Source: Flavobacteriaceae bacterium
GTDB lineage: Bacteria; Bacteroidota; Bacteroidia; Flavobacteriales; Flavobacteriaceae
Assembly: GCA_017851655.1 (NCBI GenBank)
Contig: JAFMMH010000004.1
Location: 1 to 57,786, forward strand
Direction of reading: 5' to 3'
DNA length: 57,786 nucleotides
The stretch's first letter is position 1; every line of letters begins with the position of its first letter. Below, piece by piece: positions 42,458-51,747 of this stretch. The notes beneath the pieces are model-generated. The model saw nothing but the letters and a program-made list of their open reading frames with translations, searched no databases and had not been told where the DNA came from. Position numbers and translations under genes: made by a program.

Positions 42458-43138
42458 TTAGTCCGTTGTTTGAAAATTAAAAACTAAAGAGCTTGAGCTA
42501 TTATTTTCTGAATCGTAAGTAACTATCTGCCAAAAATATTTCGTGTTACTATCCAGATTCAACAAGGCTTGGTTTACACTTAACCCATCTTGCTCCAAAA
42601 CTAGTGAACCTATATTAGAACCAAGATATAAATCATAGCCAATGATATCTTGATCCAAATCATTTCCTTCCCACCTAAGGGTAACACTCCCATTAGAATC
42701 AAGCGATACTGTAGTATTATTTTCTGGCTGCATTAAAACCGCTGGAAAGGGAATTGTGCTTTTTTGCTGATCACCTTCTAAATAAAAATACCAAACCTCA
42801 CTTTTTCCTATATCCGATGTTAATATGGATTTTGAATTGACATACCAACTGTATGGAACTCCACTTGGAAGAGCTACTGACTCAGTTAGCAATGAAGAAC
42901 TCCTTTTAATTTGATTATTCGACAATGTGTTTTGAATTACCAACTCATAGGTCTCCGAATTCAATGCAGCAGTCCATTGAAAACGAACTTGACTTTCAAA
43001 ATCGTTGATAGGGGTTGCTGTGGTACAAGAATTTAGGTTTTCTGGGCTGATGAGAGTTGTTGGTTCAGGAGATGGTATAGGATCTGGACCGCATCCCCAT
43101 ATTAATATTAGTACAAAAAGTAAAAACTGTTTTTTCAT
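42458..43138 (-). CDS. Fibronectin type III lipoprotein coupled to the metalloprotease
   Basis: The 226-aa lipoprotein (lipobox LIWGC, Cys16) carries two fibronectin type III-like domains: about 45-125 (VRFQWTAALNSETYELVIQN) and about 135-225 (TLRWEGNDLDQDIIGYDLYL, NTKYFWQIVTYD). No catalytic residues are seen. Its ATG overlaps the protease stop as ATGA, so both are made together. A surface partner or substrate-capture role for the protease is inference. Four bases separate its stop from the pth stop. Confidence 0.85.
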   Translation of the reverse strand: MKKQFLLFVLILIWGCGPDPIPSPEPTTLISPENLNSCTTATPINDFESQVRFQWTAALNSETYELVIQNTLSNNQIKRSSSLLTESVALPSGVPYSWYVNSKSILTSDIGKSEVWYFYLEGDQQKSTIPFPAVLMQPENNTTVSLDSNGSVTLRWEGNDLDQDIIGYDLYLGSNIGSLVLEQDGLSVNQALLNLDSNTKYFWQIVTYDSENNSSSSLVFNFQTTD

Positions 43139-46100
43139 CGCTTTAACAATTTTAAAGTTTCTACATTATTGGGGTATATTATCTGAAGTATATAAAACCC
43201 TGATCCTAAAACTCCCATGGGGATTTCTATTGTATTTCCCTGACTTGGATCATGCTCCCTACTCCAGACGATCATTCCTGAACTTGATGAAAGATTCAAT
43301 TGGGCATTGATGTTTTGAGGAAGTACAATCGTTGCGTTTTCGACTACTGGATTAGGAAATACGGTTGCTAAATTTGAAATGTTAATCCACTCCTCGAAAA
43401 CACCCTGACATGGATTACTGGTTTTAACTACTACGTGATTTAGTTTTTGTGTTAAAGTTAACGCTAATTCCTTTTTATCTGTCTTAATAAAAGATTCGTC
43501 ATTTATAGACACCCAAAAAGAATCACTTCCATTTAAGTCAATATTTAAAATTGAGGATGCTTTATTAAATGAAGTTAATACCTGAAGAGATTCTGGAGAT
43601 GTAATTTCTGATTCAAAGCAGAATTCGTATTCAGGAAAATCTTCAACATAGATACATATAGAATATAAACCTTCCGCAAGATTTGAAATCGAATTTCCAT
43701 AATTAGAAAACGAAAGGGTTTTTTGAAAGCCATTATCAGAACGAATATCGGCATTGTATGCAAAATCCGCTAAAGCATTAAAACTTAAACTTCCATTTGC
43801 CTTATTTGGACAACTAGTATCTTCTTTTGTAATGGTAATATTCTGAGTTGAAAATAAATCACAAACATCTCCTATTCCATTTTGATCAATATCAGATTGA
43901 TCTTGGTTCGAAATTTCAGGACAATTATCAAGTTCGTCAACGATCGTATCTGTATCGCTATTCGGCAGTGGTGTTCCCTCTAAACAAAAAGAAATTTTAA
44001 AATCTACCAAACGTCCTGTATCTTCAATGAATCTATCTTCGACGATGAGCTGCCAGGTTCCAGCAGCAGAACTGCCATAAAGATCTTTTATGCTCTCAAG
44101 GGGTTTAAAACTACCTGTAAAAGGGGAAATACCCTCATCAATAGATAGTACTCCCTCTTCATCAAAAATCGTATTGGTATAGTTTTCAGAATCACCTCCT
44201 AGCCCACTTGCCAATAAATATTTTATCCCTTCAGGAGTTTGAAGGAACAAGGTTAAATCTTCTGTAAAGGTGTGTTCTATGTCCACAAAAACATCAATAT
44301 CTTGAATTGGCAAATCGTAATTAACTTCAATTGAACTTGATAGGACTCCATAAGAGTTACTGTCAGCATCATTTAAATTCTGTGGCAAATTACCGGCTTC
44401 TACCTCAACACAAGACAAAACATTGGTAGAAAAAGAATAAGTCTCAGAAAAGTCAGATAAGCCACAATAATTTTCTCCTTTAATTCGCCAATAATACTTT
44501 TGATTTGGAGATAAATCGGAAATTGTCAGTTGAGTTTGTGTCGTTGTGGCTTCTAAAGTTTTATTTTGAAATAAAGCATCTGTGGCTACTTGAACTAAAA
44601 TGGAATCAATGTTTTCATCCCCTTCCCAGCTTAAAAGAGTGCTGACACTTTGATCAACAGCTTTATCGATTGGACTTAATATCTTAGGGGGTGATTGAAT
44701 AGACTCCCTATTTTTTAAATTTAGATGAAATACTTCCCGCTGTAAACCGTAAACTGCTTCTACAGAAAAGTCATAATCCCCAGGAGGCAATTCACTAAAT
44801 CCATTCAAAACAATTGAACCTATTCTATCAGAACTAGTGTAATTATTTTTTGAAACTACTGCTGAAACATCCTCAGGCAAGTCATTCATCTGAATTGTAA
44901 AGGATGAGTCAAATGTGTCTTTACGCTCAATTTCAAAATTATATTGTATACTATCTGAATCACAATTTTCTTGCTGAAAATCTTCAAAATTCAAAACAAG
45001 ATCACGAGATACAATTGAAAAATTAGCTGAATTCAAAGCAAAAAATATCCCTTGATTTGCCTTGACCTTTAGTCGAGCTTTTGAAGTATCAATATTATTT
45101 GGAATAGAAACCCATGCCTCTCCTGTATTTGGAGCACTTCCTGAAAGCGCCAAAGAAAAATTCTCTCCTCCGTCTATGGAAAGTAGAATTTCTACAGTAC
45201 TTACATTAAATGGTGCTTCGTTAGTTTGGGCTACATCCCAAAGGATTTTTTGATTCGATCCCCCGTACCAGACTAAAGATTCACTTGCCTGTGACTTTAC
45301 GGCAAAAGGAGTCGTTGTTTTCACAACTGCGATTTCCATTTTATCCTGAGCAACTTGAACAAAATCTCCCTGCTCTTTTCGTACGCTCAATCCCCAATTC
45401 AATTTTCTTTCAACCAAAGAGGTAGTTTCCCATGCGTCATCTACACCAGGATTTTCTTGTGTTAGTGAATTAGATAAAAGCTGTTCCTTATTCGGTATTA
45501 TTCTGGATGGAATGGATTTTGGCGGAAGTGACCGTGCCATACTTCCAAAAACTTCATAAGGACCAAAGTTCTCAGAAGTTACTAGACCACTATCTAACTG
45601 TTCCCAGCAATAAGTAATCCCTTCTCCTTCAATTTCAGGAATGGATAATTCATAAGGAGTGCCGATTGGAATAGAATAATCTGACCCAGCATCTACAGTA
45701 AAAGATTCTTGAAAAATAGTTTCCGATTCCCCACAGCTTAATTCTTCTACTGTATCCCGAATGTTTTGAATACTGTAATAATGAAAATAAGGATCACCAT
45801 GTAACTGAAGATCGTCTTTTCCAGTGATACCGGCATAACCCATTATCGTAGAACCACTTCCTGGCTCTGCATTAAACCCTCTGCCCTCTGTCTGAAAAGA
45901 AAAGGAATGGTATGCCCCAAACTGGTGTCCAATTTCATGTGCAGCATAATCCAAGTCGAAATAATCATTTCGATACTCTCCTCCATATATATCTATAAAT
46001 GGGTGTGTAGAAAATCCTTGTCCTTTTTTGTTTGATTCGCAGACACAACCTATGCATCCTGCATCACCATCTGGATCTCCAAAATCAAATAAATGACCTA

Positions 46101-46974
46101 CATCGTAAGCTTCATCACCAATCACCTCGTCCAAAGTAGTTTGAAGCTCTGAGGCAAAATTTCCTGTAAATGGATCTGTATTAGCATCTTCATACATTAA
46201 TGTTGCATCTGAAACTAACTCAAGACGGACACCAACCTCATCTTCAAAAACCTGACTGATCCGATTAATTGTACTTACTACAGCACCAAAAGCATCCTCA
46301 GTATTATTCCCGTTACTGGGATCATCATCGCCCCAATAATTCGTGAATTCTCCAGTACCTACAATTGCAATTCTAAAGGTCCGCAATTGTGTATTTGCTT
46401 GAGTTGATTTTTTAGTCTTTATTTGATTCTTTAAGCCGGCAGCTTTTTCAATTGTTTTACAATAAAATTCTTGAGCTTTATCGTTTTTTGTTTTCTGATA
46501 GACAAAATGCACTTTCGCTTTACCCTTAACAGGTTGAATAAACAGATCTTCTTTTCCAGGCAATTGAATCCAAGCATTCACTCCAGAAAGATGCTTACTC
46601 AAACGAACTTTCACTTGAGGCCTCTGAACACTTTTCCCTTTAAAAGTCTGAATGTTGTTGTACTGTTTTGATAATGCCAAAGAAAGTACTGGAACTGGTC
46701 TCAGTTCAAATAGTTCTTCTTGACCTTTTTCATTTGGCAATAGCACCCTTATAGTGTTAGATTTTGCAGAAGAAAATTCAAAAGTATTTTGGGTATCTGT
46801 AAACTCAAAGTAATTTTCCTTAACAAGTGGTAAAGGATTTTTAGATATTATATCTTGCTGTATGGGCCTCCAAGATGTTTGACTAAAAAGGAAGTGCCCG
46901 AATAATAGAAGACAAGAACTTATTAAAATAGGACTCGTTCTGAATCTGTAAGTTTTCTTTTGCACTAAAAACAA
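43135..46974 (-). CDS. Secreted metalloprotease with P-domain and T9SS sorting tail
   Basis: The 1279-aa protein has a signal peptide (LFGHFLFSQ), a propeptide (to about 190), a reprolysin-like zinc domain with HEIGHQFGAYHSF (about 343-355) and Met-turn TIMGYAG, a fibronectin III domain (about 765-850), a proprotein convertase P-like domain (about 860-1000) and a calcium-type thrombospondin-3 stretch (DTDTIVDELDNCPE, about 1005). It ends with a type IX sorting domain (VFPNPVVENATIVLPQ to the terminal LKLLKR). It should be secreted or cell-surface. Start is TTG at 46974 (GTG at 46965 is the alternative). Confidence 0.92.
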   Translation of the reverse strand: MFLVQKKTYRFRTSPILISSCLLLFGHFLFSQTSWRPIQQDIISKNPLPLVKENYFEFTDTQNTFEFSSAKSNTIRVLLPNEKGQEELFELRPVPVLSLALSKQYNNIQTFKGKSVQRPQVKVRLSKHLSGVNAWIQLPGKEDLFIQPVKGKAKVHFVYQKTKNDKAQEFYCKTIEKAAGLKNQIKTKKSTQANTQLRTFRIAIVGTGEFTNYWGDDDPSNGNNTEDAFGAVVSTINRISQVFEDEVGVRLELVSDATLMYEDANTDPFTGNFASELQTTLDEVIGDEAYDVGHLFDFGDPDGDAGCIGCVCESNKKGQGFSTHPFIDIYGGEYRNDYFDLDYAAHEIGHQFGAYHSFSFQTEGRGFNAEPGSGSTIMGYAGITGKDDLQLHGDPYFHYYSIQNIRDTVEELSCGESETIFQESFTVDAGSDYSIPIGTPYELSIPEIEGEGITYCWEQLDSGLVTSENFGPYEVFGSMARSLPPKSIPSRIIPNKEQLLSNSLTQENPGVDDAWETTSLVERKLNWGLSVRKEQGDFVQVAQDKMEIAVVKTTTPFAVKSQASESLVWYGGSNQKILWDVAQTNEAPFNVSTVEILLSIDGGENFSLALSGSAPNTGEAWVSIPNNIDTSKARLKVKANQGIFFALNSANFSIVSRDLVLNFEDFQQENCDSDSIQYNFEIERKDTFDSSFTIQMNDLPEDVSAVVSKNNYTSSDRIGSIVLNGFSELPPGDYDFSVEAVYGLQREVFHLNLKNRESIQSPPKILSPIDKAVDQSVSTLLSWEGDENIDSILVQVATDALFQNKTLEATTTQTQLTISDLSPNQKYYWRIKGENYCGLSDFSETYSFSTNVLSCVEVEAGNLPQNLNDADSNSYGVLSSSIEVNYDLPIQDIDVFVDIEHTFTEDLTLFLQTPEGIKYLLASGLGGDSENYTNTIFDEEGVLSIDEGISPFTGSFKPLESIKDLYGSSAAGTWQLIVEDRFIEDTGRLVDFKISFCLEGTPLPNSDTDTIVDELDNCPEISNQDQSDIDQNGIGDVCDLFSTQNITITKEDTSCPNKANGSLSFNALADFAYNADIRSDNGFQKTLSFSNYGNSISNLAEGLYSICIYVEDFPEYEFCFESEITSPESLQVLTSFNKASSILNIDLNGSDSFWVSINDESFIKTDKKELALTLTQKLNHVVVKTSNPCQGVFEEWINISNLATVFPNPVVENATIVLPQNINAQLNLSSSSGMIVWSREHDPSQGNTIEIPMGVLGSGFYILQIIYPNNVETLKLLKR

Positions 46975-46990
46975 TTTATTAAGTCAGATC

Positions 46991-46998
46991 TAAAAATA
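46991..46998 (-). promoter_or_regulatory. Possible -7 box of the protease gene, TATTTTTA
   Basis: One mismatch to TAnnTTTG on the minus strand, 16 nt upstream of the TTG start at 46974. It supports a start at 46974 or 46965 over a lost upstream ATG, since the frame closes at 46984. Confidence 0.35.
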
Positions 46999-47031
46999 AG
47001 GAAACAATTTAGTCTTTGCGTGATATTGGTG

Positions 47032-47039
47032 TACTTTTG
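47032..47039 (+). promoter_or_regulatory. -7 promoter box of ribF, TACTTTTG
   Basis: Exact TAnnTTTG match 30 nt upstream of the ribF ATG. No good -33 TTG. No FMN riboswitch is visible in the short leader. Confidence 0.6.
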
Positions 47040-47069
47040 TAACTAAATCAATCAGATTATCTTGGGAGA

Positions 47070-48008
47070 ATGAATGTTGTCCAAAATATTGAAAATTTTA
47101 AACCTAGGAATAAATCTGTACTCACAATTGGCACATTTGACGGTGTGCATATAGGGCATCAAAAAATCATTCGAAGTCTTGTAGAATTGGCACATCAACA
47201 AAAATATGAGTCAAGTATCTTGACCTTCTTTCCGCATCCAAGAATGGTTTTACAGCAAGAATCTAATATCAAATTGATCGATACTTTAGAAGAAAAAAAA
47301 AGAGAATTGGAACGACTTGGAGTCGATAACCTGATCATTCATCCGTTCACAAAATCTTTTTCAAGACTTTCAGCTCTTGAGTTTAGTAGAGATATTTTAG
47401 CTGATCAATTACAAGTTAGTTCTCTTCTCATAGGCTATGATCATCGTTTTGGAAGGAACAGAGAGGCTACTGCTGAAGACTTAGTCAATTTAGGCAAAAC
47501 CTATGGATTCAATGTTCATATCATACCCGCACAGGATATCGATTCAATTACCGTAAGTTCTACCAAAATAAGAACCGCTATTGATGAAGGAAATTTCGAC
47601 CTTGTTCATGATTTCTTAGGGCGACCTTTCGAATTAAGCGGCACTGTAATTCGGGGGCAGGGCCTTGGAAGAACAATAGATTTTCCCACAGCCAATATAC
47701 TAATCAAAGAGGATTACAAATTAGTACCCCCAAGAGGAGTGTACCTCGTTGCAATAGAATACGGGGATATTCCTTTTTTTGGTATGATGAATATTGGTGT
47801 CCGGCCAACATTAAACGGTGATCATGAAACTTTGGAAGTTCACCTTTTTAATTGCGATGAAAACCTTTACGACCAAAATTTAAAAATCAAATTTCTGGAC
47901 AAAATTAGAGATGAAGAAAAATTCCAGTCTTTTGACCATTTAAAAATCCAACTAAAAAAGGACAAAGAAATTTGTAAAAGAACCTTAATCAAAAAAGGGT
48001 TCCATTAA
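47070..48008 (+). CDS. ribF: Bifunctional riboflavin kinase/FAD synthetase
   Basis: The 312-aa enzyme makes FMN, then FAD, from riboflavin. The N-terminal nucleotidyl-transferase half starts TIGTFDGVHIGHQKIIR and includes FFPHPRMVL and GYDHRFGRNREAT. The C-terminal kinase half has GRPFELSGTVIRGQGLGRTI, FPTANI and MMNIGVRPTLNG. Divergent from the protease; serS follows after 30 bp. Confidence 0.96.
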   Translation: MNVVQNIENFKPRNKSVLTIGTFDGVHIGHQKIIRSLVELAHQQKYESSILTFFPHPRMVLQQESNIKLIDTLEEKKRELERLGVDNLIIHPFTKSFSRLSALEFSRDILADQLQVSSLLIGYDHRFGRNREATAEDLVNLGKTYGFNVHIIPAQDIDSITVSSTKIRTAIDEGNFDLVHDFLGRPFELSGTVIRGQGLGRTIDFPTANILIKEDYKLVPPRGVYLVAIEYGDIPFFGMMNIGVRPTLNGDHETLEVHLFNCDENLYDQNLKIKFLDKIRDEEKFQSFDHLKIQLKKDKEICKRTLIKKGFH

Positions 48009-48038
48009 AATTCCATTATTTTTGTAAAAAGAAATTTT

Positions 48039-49310
48039 ATGCTTGCATTGCACTACATAAGAGAAAATAAAGACACTATTCTGCTTGGACTCAAAAAAAG
48101 AAATTTTAAGTCGCCTGAAAAAATAGATCAGATTCTTAGTCTTGATCAAGATCGTAGATCACAGCAAGCGAAATTAGATCAACATTTAGCTAAAGCAAAT
48201 TCTTTAGCAAAAGAAATTGGAACACTGTTTAAGAGCGGAGAAGTTGAAAAAGCAAATGAGCTCAAAAAAGAAACATTGCTCCTTAAAGAACAAACCAAAA
48301 CATTACAAGATCAGCTACATGAGACTACTGAGGAATTAAATGAATTACGCACTCAAATTCCAAACGTTCCCCATGAAACAGTTCCCTCTGGAAGTACAGA
48401 AGAGGACAATGAAGAGATTTTTCGTTCTGGAACAATTCCAGAACTTGGAGATCAGGCACTGCCTCATTGGGATTTGGCACAGAAATATGATCTTATTGAC
48501 TTTGAGTTAGGAAACAAAATTACCGGAGCAGGGTTTCCTGTTTATAAAGGAAAAGGGGCTAAACTTCAGCGGGCACTCATCAATTATTTTTTAGACAAAA
48601 ATACTCAGGCTGGTTACCGAGAAATGCAAGTCCCTCACTTGGTCAATGAAGCTTCAGGGTTTGGAACTGGCCAACTTCCAGATAAAGAAGGACAAATGTA
48701 TCATGTTCAAAATGATGATCTATACCTTATCCCAACTGCAGAAGTCCCTCTCACAAATTTATATAGAGACAGCCTTTTAGAAGCTAAAGAACTACCAATT
48801 TGTTTAACCGGCTACACACCATGCTTCAGAAGAGAAGCTGGAAGTTATGGGGCTCATGTCAGGGGACTAAATAGATTACATCAATTTGATAAAGTAGAAA
48901 TTGTAAGAATTGAGGAGCCTCAAAACGCAATGCAAGCACTTGATAAAATGGTTGAACATGTGAAAGGTATCCTAAACGACTTAGAACTACCTTACCGAAT
49001 TCTTCGACTTTGTGGGGGTGACTTAGGTTTTACTTCCGCATTAACTTATGACTTCGAAATATACTCTACCGCCCAAAGTCGATGGCTAGAAATAAGTTCT
49101 GTATCTACATTCAATAGCTTTCAAGCAGAACGACTTCAGCTGAGATATAAAACTGCTGAAGGGAAAAAACAAAGTGTCCATACTCTAAATGGTAGTGCAC
49201 TTGCTTTGCCTAGAGTAGTTGCTGGAATGCTTGAAAATTGTCAATCAGAAGACGGAATCATTATCCCTAAAGCATTGATCCCTTATACTGGATTTGATAA
49301 AATTAATTAA
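48039..49310 (+). CDS. serS: Serine--tRNA ligase
   Basis: The 423-aa class II synthetase has an N-terminal tRNA-binding coiled coil (residues about 30-105). Catalytic motifs are: motif 1 region LINYFLDKNTQAGYREMQVP; motif 2 TPCFRREAGSYGAHVRGLNR; motif 3 LNGSALALPRVVAGMLEN. Length is typical. It is followed, with a one-base gap, by the DUF4286 gene. Confidence 0.97.
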   Translation: MLALHYIRENKDTILLGLKKRNFKSPEKIDQILSLDQDRRSQQAKLDQHLAKANSLAKEIGTLFKSGEVEKANELKKETLLLKEQTKTLQDQLHETTEELNELRTQIPNVPHETVPSGSTEEDNEEIFRSGTIPELGDQALPHWDLAQKYDLIDFELGNKITGAGFPVYKGKGAKLQRALINYFLDKNTQAGYREMQVPHLVNEASGFGTGQLPDKEGQMYHVQNDDLYLIPTAEVPLTNLYRDSLLEAKELPICLTGYTPCFRREAGSYGAHVRGLNRLHQFDKVEIVRIEEPQNAMQALDKMVEHVKGILNDLELPYRILRLCGGDLGFTSALTYDFEIYSTAQSRWLEISSVSTFNSFQAERLQLRYKTAEGKKQSVHTLNGSALALPRVVAGMLENCQSEDGIIIPKALIPYTGFDKIN

Positions 49311-49311
49311 G

Positions 49312-49626
49312 ATGCTTATTTACAATGTTACCGCGCATGTAGAAACCTCCATAGAGAAAGCTTGGCTTGAGTGGATGAAGGAGTTTCATATCCCAGAAAT
49401 GAAAGCAACAAAAAAATTTACTCAAACGAAAATATTTAAAGTCATCACGGATCAAGATACTGGTGGAGTCAGTTATGCTGTTCAATACTATTGTGAAAAT
49501 CAAGAGCAATACCTAGCTTACCTCAAGCATGATGCAGCCCAACTTCGACAAAAAGCGGAAAATCAATTTGGAAATAAAGTTCTTTTCTTTAGAACTGAGC
49601 TCCAACTTATTGAAAACTTCTCATGA
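49312..49626 (+). CDS. DUF4286 family protein
   Basis: This 104-aa protein matches DUF4286, a small Bacteroidota family of unknown function. The fold looks like a ferredoxin-type alpha/beta unit: MLIYNVTAHVETSIEKAWLE, then HIPEMKATKKFTQTKIFKV, then YAVQYYCENQEQYLAYL. The start at 49312 begins with the typical MLIYNVT; an earlier ATG at 49294 would overlap serS. Its stop overlaps the ksgA start as ATGA. Confidence 0.82.
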   Translation: MLIYNVTAHVETSIEKAWLEWMKEFHIPEMKATKKFTQTKIFKVITDQDTGGVSYAVQYYCENQEQYLAYLKHDAAQLRQKAENQFGNKVLFFRTELQLIENFS

Positions 49627-50408
49627 AAAGTGTCCGTCCGAAAAAAAAATTAGGGCAACACTTTTTGACCGACCTCAATATCGCTGAAAAGATTGCAAAC
49701 CTTCTTGATTTTGAAAACTATGAACATGTACTTGAAATTGGTCCTGGAACGGGTGTTCTAACTCAATTTTTAATTCAAAAAACAAAAAAATTACACTTGA
49801 TTGAAATCGATGAGGAGTCTATCGAATACTTGCAAAATAAATATATAATCGACCACTTTAATCTGATCAAAGGGGACTTTTTAAACTATGATTTTAAGCC
49901 TGTTTTTGGGACTAATCCCTTTGCAGTGATCGGAAATTTTCCTTACAATATTTCATCTCAAATTATCTTTAAAGTAATTGAAAATAAAATGCAAATTCCC
50001 TTTTTTGCTGGGATGTTTCAAAAGGAAGTAGCTGAGCGTATTTGCGAACCTCCAGGATCTAAAAAGTACGGAATTATCTCGGTAATTTCACAACTATACT
50101 TCAAAACTGAGTATTTATTTAGTGTTTCTCCAAACGTTTTTAATCCCCCACCTAAGGTAGAATCAGGAGTCATTCAATTGACTCGAAAAGAAAATATCAC
50201 TTTAGATTGCGATGAAAAACTCCTTGTTAAAATTGTGAAATTGAGTTTTCAACAGAGAAGGAAAACATTAAGAAACAGTTTAAAAACCTTGAATCTACCC
50301 GATAATTTGAGAGAAGATGCTATCTTTGATCTACGACCTGAGAAGCTCTCAGGGGATGATTTCATCAAGTTGACAAAAAGGATCGAGCATGGCAACATTT
50401 CAAATTGA
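49623..50408 (+). CDS. rsmA: 16S rRNA dimethyladenosine transferase KsgA/RsmA
   Basis: The 261-aa enzyme dimethylates A1518 and A1519 of 16S rRNA late in 30S assembly. Motifs are KKKLGQHFLTDLNIAEKI, VLEIGPGTGVLT for SAM, and the catalytic NFPYNISSQI (NLPY class). C-terminal KLSFQQRRKTLRNSLK is typical. The start overlaps DUF4286 (ATGA), and the 3' end overlaps mgtE by 20 bp. Confidence 0.96.
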   Translation: MKSVRPKKKLGQHFLTDLNIAEKIANLLDFENYEHVLEIGPGTGVLTQFLIQKTKKLHLIEIDEESIEYLQNKYIIDHFNLIKGDFLNYDFKPVFGTNPFAVIGNFPYNISSQIIFKVIENKMQIPFFAGMFQKEVAERICEPPGSKKYGIISVISQLYFKTEYLFSVSPNVFNPPPKVESGVIQLTRKENITLDCDEKLLVKIVKLSFQQRRKTLRNSLKTLNLPDNLREDAIFDLRPEKLSGDDFIKLTKRIEHGNISN

Positions 50409-51747
50409 CGCCCCTTTTTTAGAGAAAATCAAAGAACTAATTAGTGAAGGTGAAAATACCAAACTAAAAAAGAAGTTCAACCCCATACATTACGCTGATC
50501 TTGCTGAAATCTTAGAGCTACTCTCCAATGACGAAGCTACTTACATAGTTAAACTCCTTGGTAGTGACACTACAGCTGACGCTCTTGCTGAAATAGATCC
50601 CGATATTAGAGAATCTATTTTAGAAAACCTTTCTGCTAAAGAGATTGCCCAAGAAATTACAGAGCTAGATACTGATGATGCCGCCGATCTGATCCTTGAA
50701 TTACCTCAAGAGCGTCAAGAAAAAGTCATGTCCCAAATCGATGATCATGAGCATGCTAAAGATATTCGTGACCTCCTCAAATACGACGAAAACACTGCTG
50801 GTGGTCTTATGGCAAAGGAATTAGTGAAAGTACAAGAGGATTTAAGCGTCCTCAAATGTCTTAATGAAATGAGGGCACAAGCTGAGGATGTGAAACGCGT
50901 TCATTCCATTTATGTAGTAGATCAAAAAAACAGATTAAAAGGGCGTTTATCTCTTAAAGATCTGATTACCGCAAAATCAAATGATAAAGTCAAAGACATT
51001 TACATTCCTAAAGTTGATTTTGTAAACGTTGATGAAGAAAAAGAAGAAGTTGTAAAAATAATGTCTAAATACGACTTAGAAGCAATTCCTGTAATCAATC
51101 ATAAAAAAGAATTATTAGGACGAATTACCATAGATGATATAGTAGACGTTATTAAAGAAGAAGCTGAAAAAGACTATCAACTTGCTGCAGGTATCTCAAA
51201 CGATGTGGAGGCTGATGACTCAATTTTTGAACTCGTTAAAGCGCGCTTACCTTGGCTCTTTCTTGGTCTGTTAGGTGGATTGGGAAGTGTATTTATTCTT
51301 CAAGATTTTGAAAATATCATGAGCGAACCCAAATTAAGAAATTTATTTTTTTATACCCCACTAATTGCTGCAATGGCAGGAAATGTTGGGGTGCAATCTT
51401 CTGCTATTATTGTACAAGGTTTGGCAAATGATATTGTCAAAGGTTCTTTATTTAACCGTTTAATTAAGGAAGTCAGTCTCAGTCTTATCAATGGTTTTGC
51501 CCTAGCAGTCGTTCTTCTTTTGTTTGGTAAGATTATTAATCAAGAGCTTCTTGTGAGTATTACTATAGCAGGTTCCATGATGTTAGTTATTGTTGTCGCG
51601 GCTTTAGTAGGAACTTTTGTCCCCATCATACTTGATAAAAGAGGTATTGACCCAGCAATTGCAACAGGACCATTCATCACAACTGCAAACGATATCTTTG
51701 GTATTTTCTTGTTTTTCTATATTGCTAAACTTGCCCTTGGTTTTTAA
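50389..51747 (+). CDS. mgtE: Magnesium transporter MgtE
   Basis: This 452-aa Mg2+ channel has an N domain (about residues 25-130), two CBS domains (about 135-255; MAKELVKVQEDLSVLKCLNE, then VHSIYVVDQ) and five membrane helices (about 285-450). IAAMAGNVGVQSSAIIVQGL is a family signature in the pore. The CBS/N domains close the channel when cytoplasmic Mg2+ is high. Its start codon lies inside the ksgA 3' end. Confidence 0.95.
   Translation: MATFQIDAPFLEKIKELISEGENTKLKKKFNPIHYADLAEILELLSNDEATYIVKLLGSDTTADALAEIDPDIRESILENLSAKEIAQEITELDTDDAADLILELPQERQEKVMSQIDDHEHAKDIRDLLKYDENTAGGLMAKELVKVQEDLSVLKCLNEMRAQAEDVKRVHSIYVVDQKNRLKGRLSLKDLITAKSNDKVKDIYIPKVDFVNVDEEKEEVVKIMSKYDLEAIPVINHKKELLGRITIDDIVDVIKEEAEKDYQLAAGISNDVEADDSIFELVKARLPWLFLGLLGGLGSVFILQDFENIMSEPKLRNLFFYTPLIAAMAGNVGVQSSAIIVQGLANDIVKGSLFNRLIKEVSLSLINGFALAVVLLLFGKIINQELLVSITIAGSMMLVIVVAALVGTFVPIILDKRGIDPAIATGPFITTANDIFGIFLFFYIAKLALGF

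Noticed and set aside
47000-47069. FMN riboswitch before ribF
   Set aside because: The leader from the -7 box to the ATG is only about 30 nt, too short for the RFN element, and no conserved segments are present.
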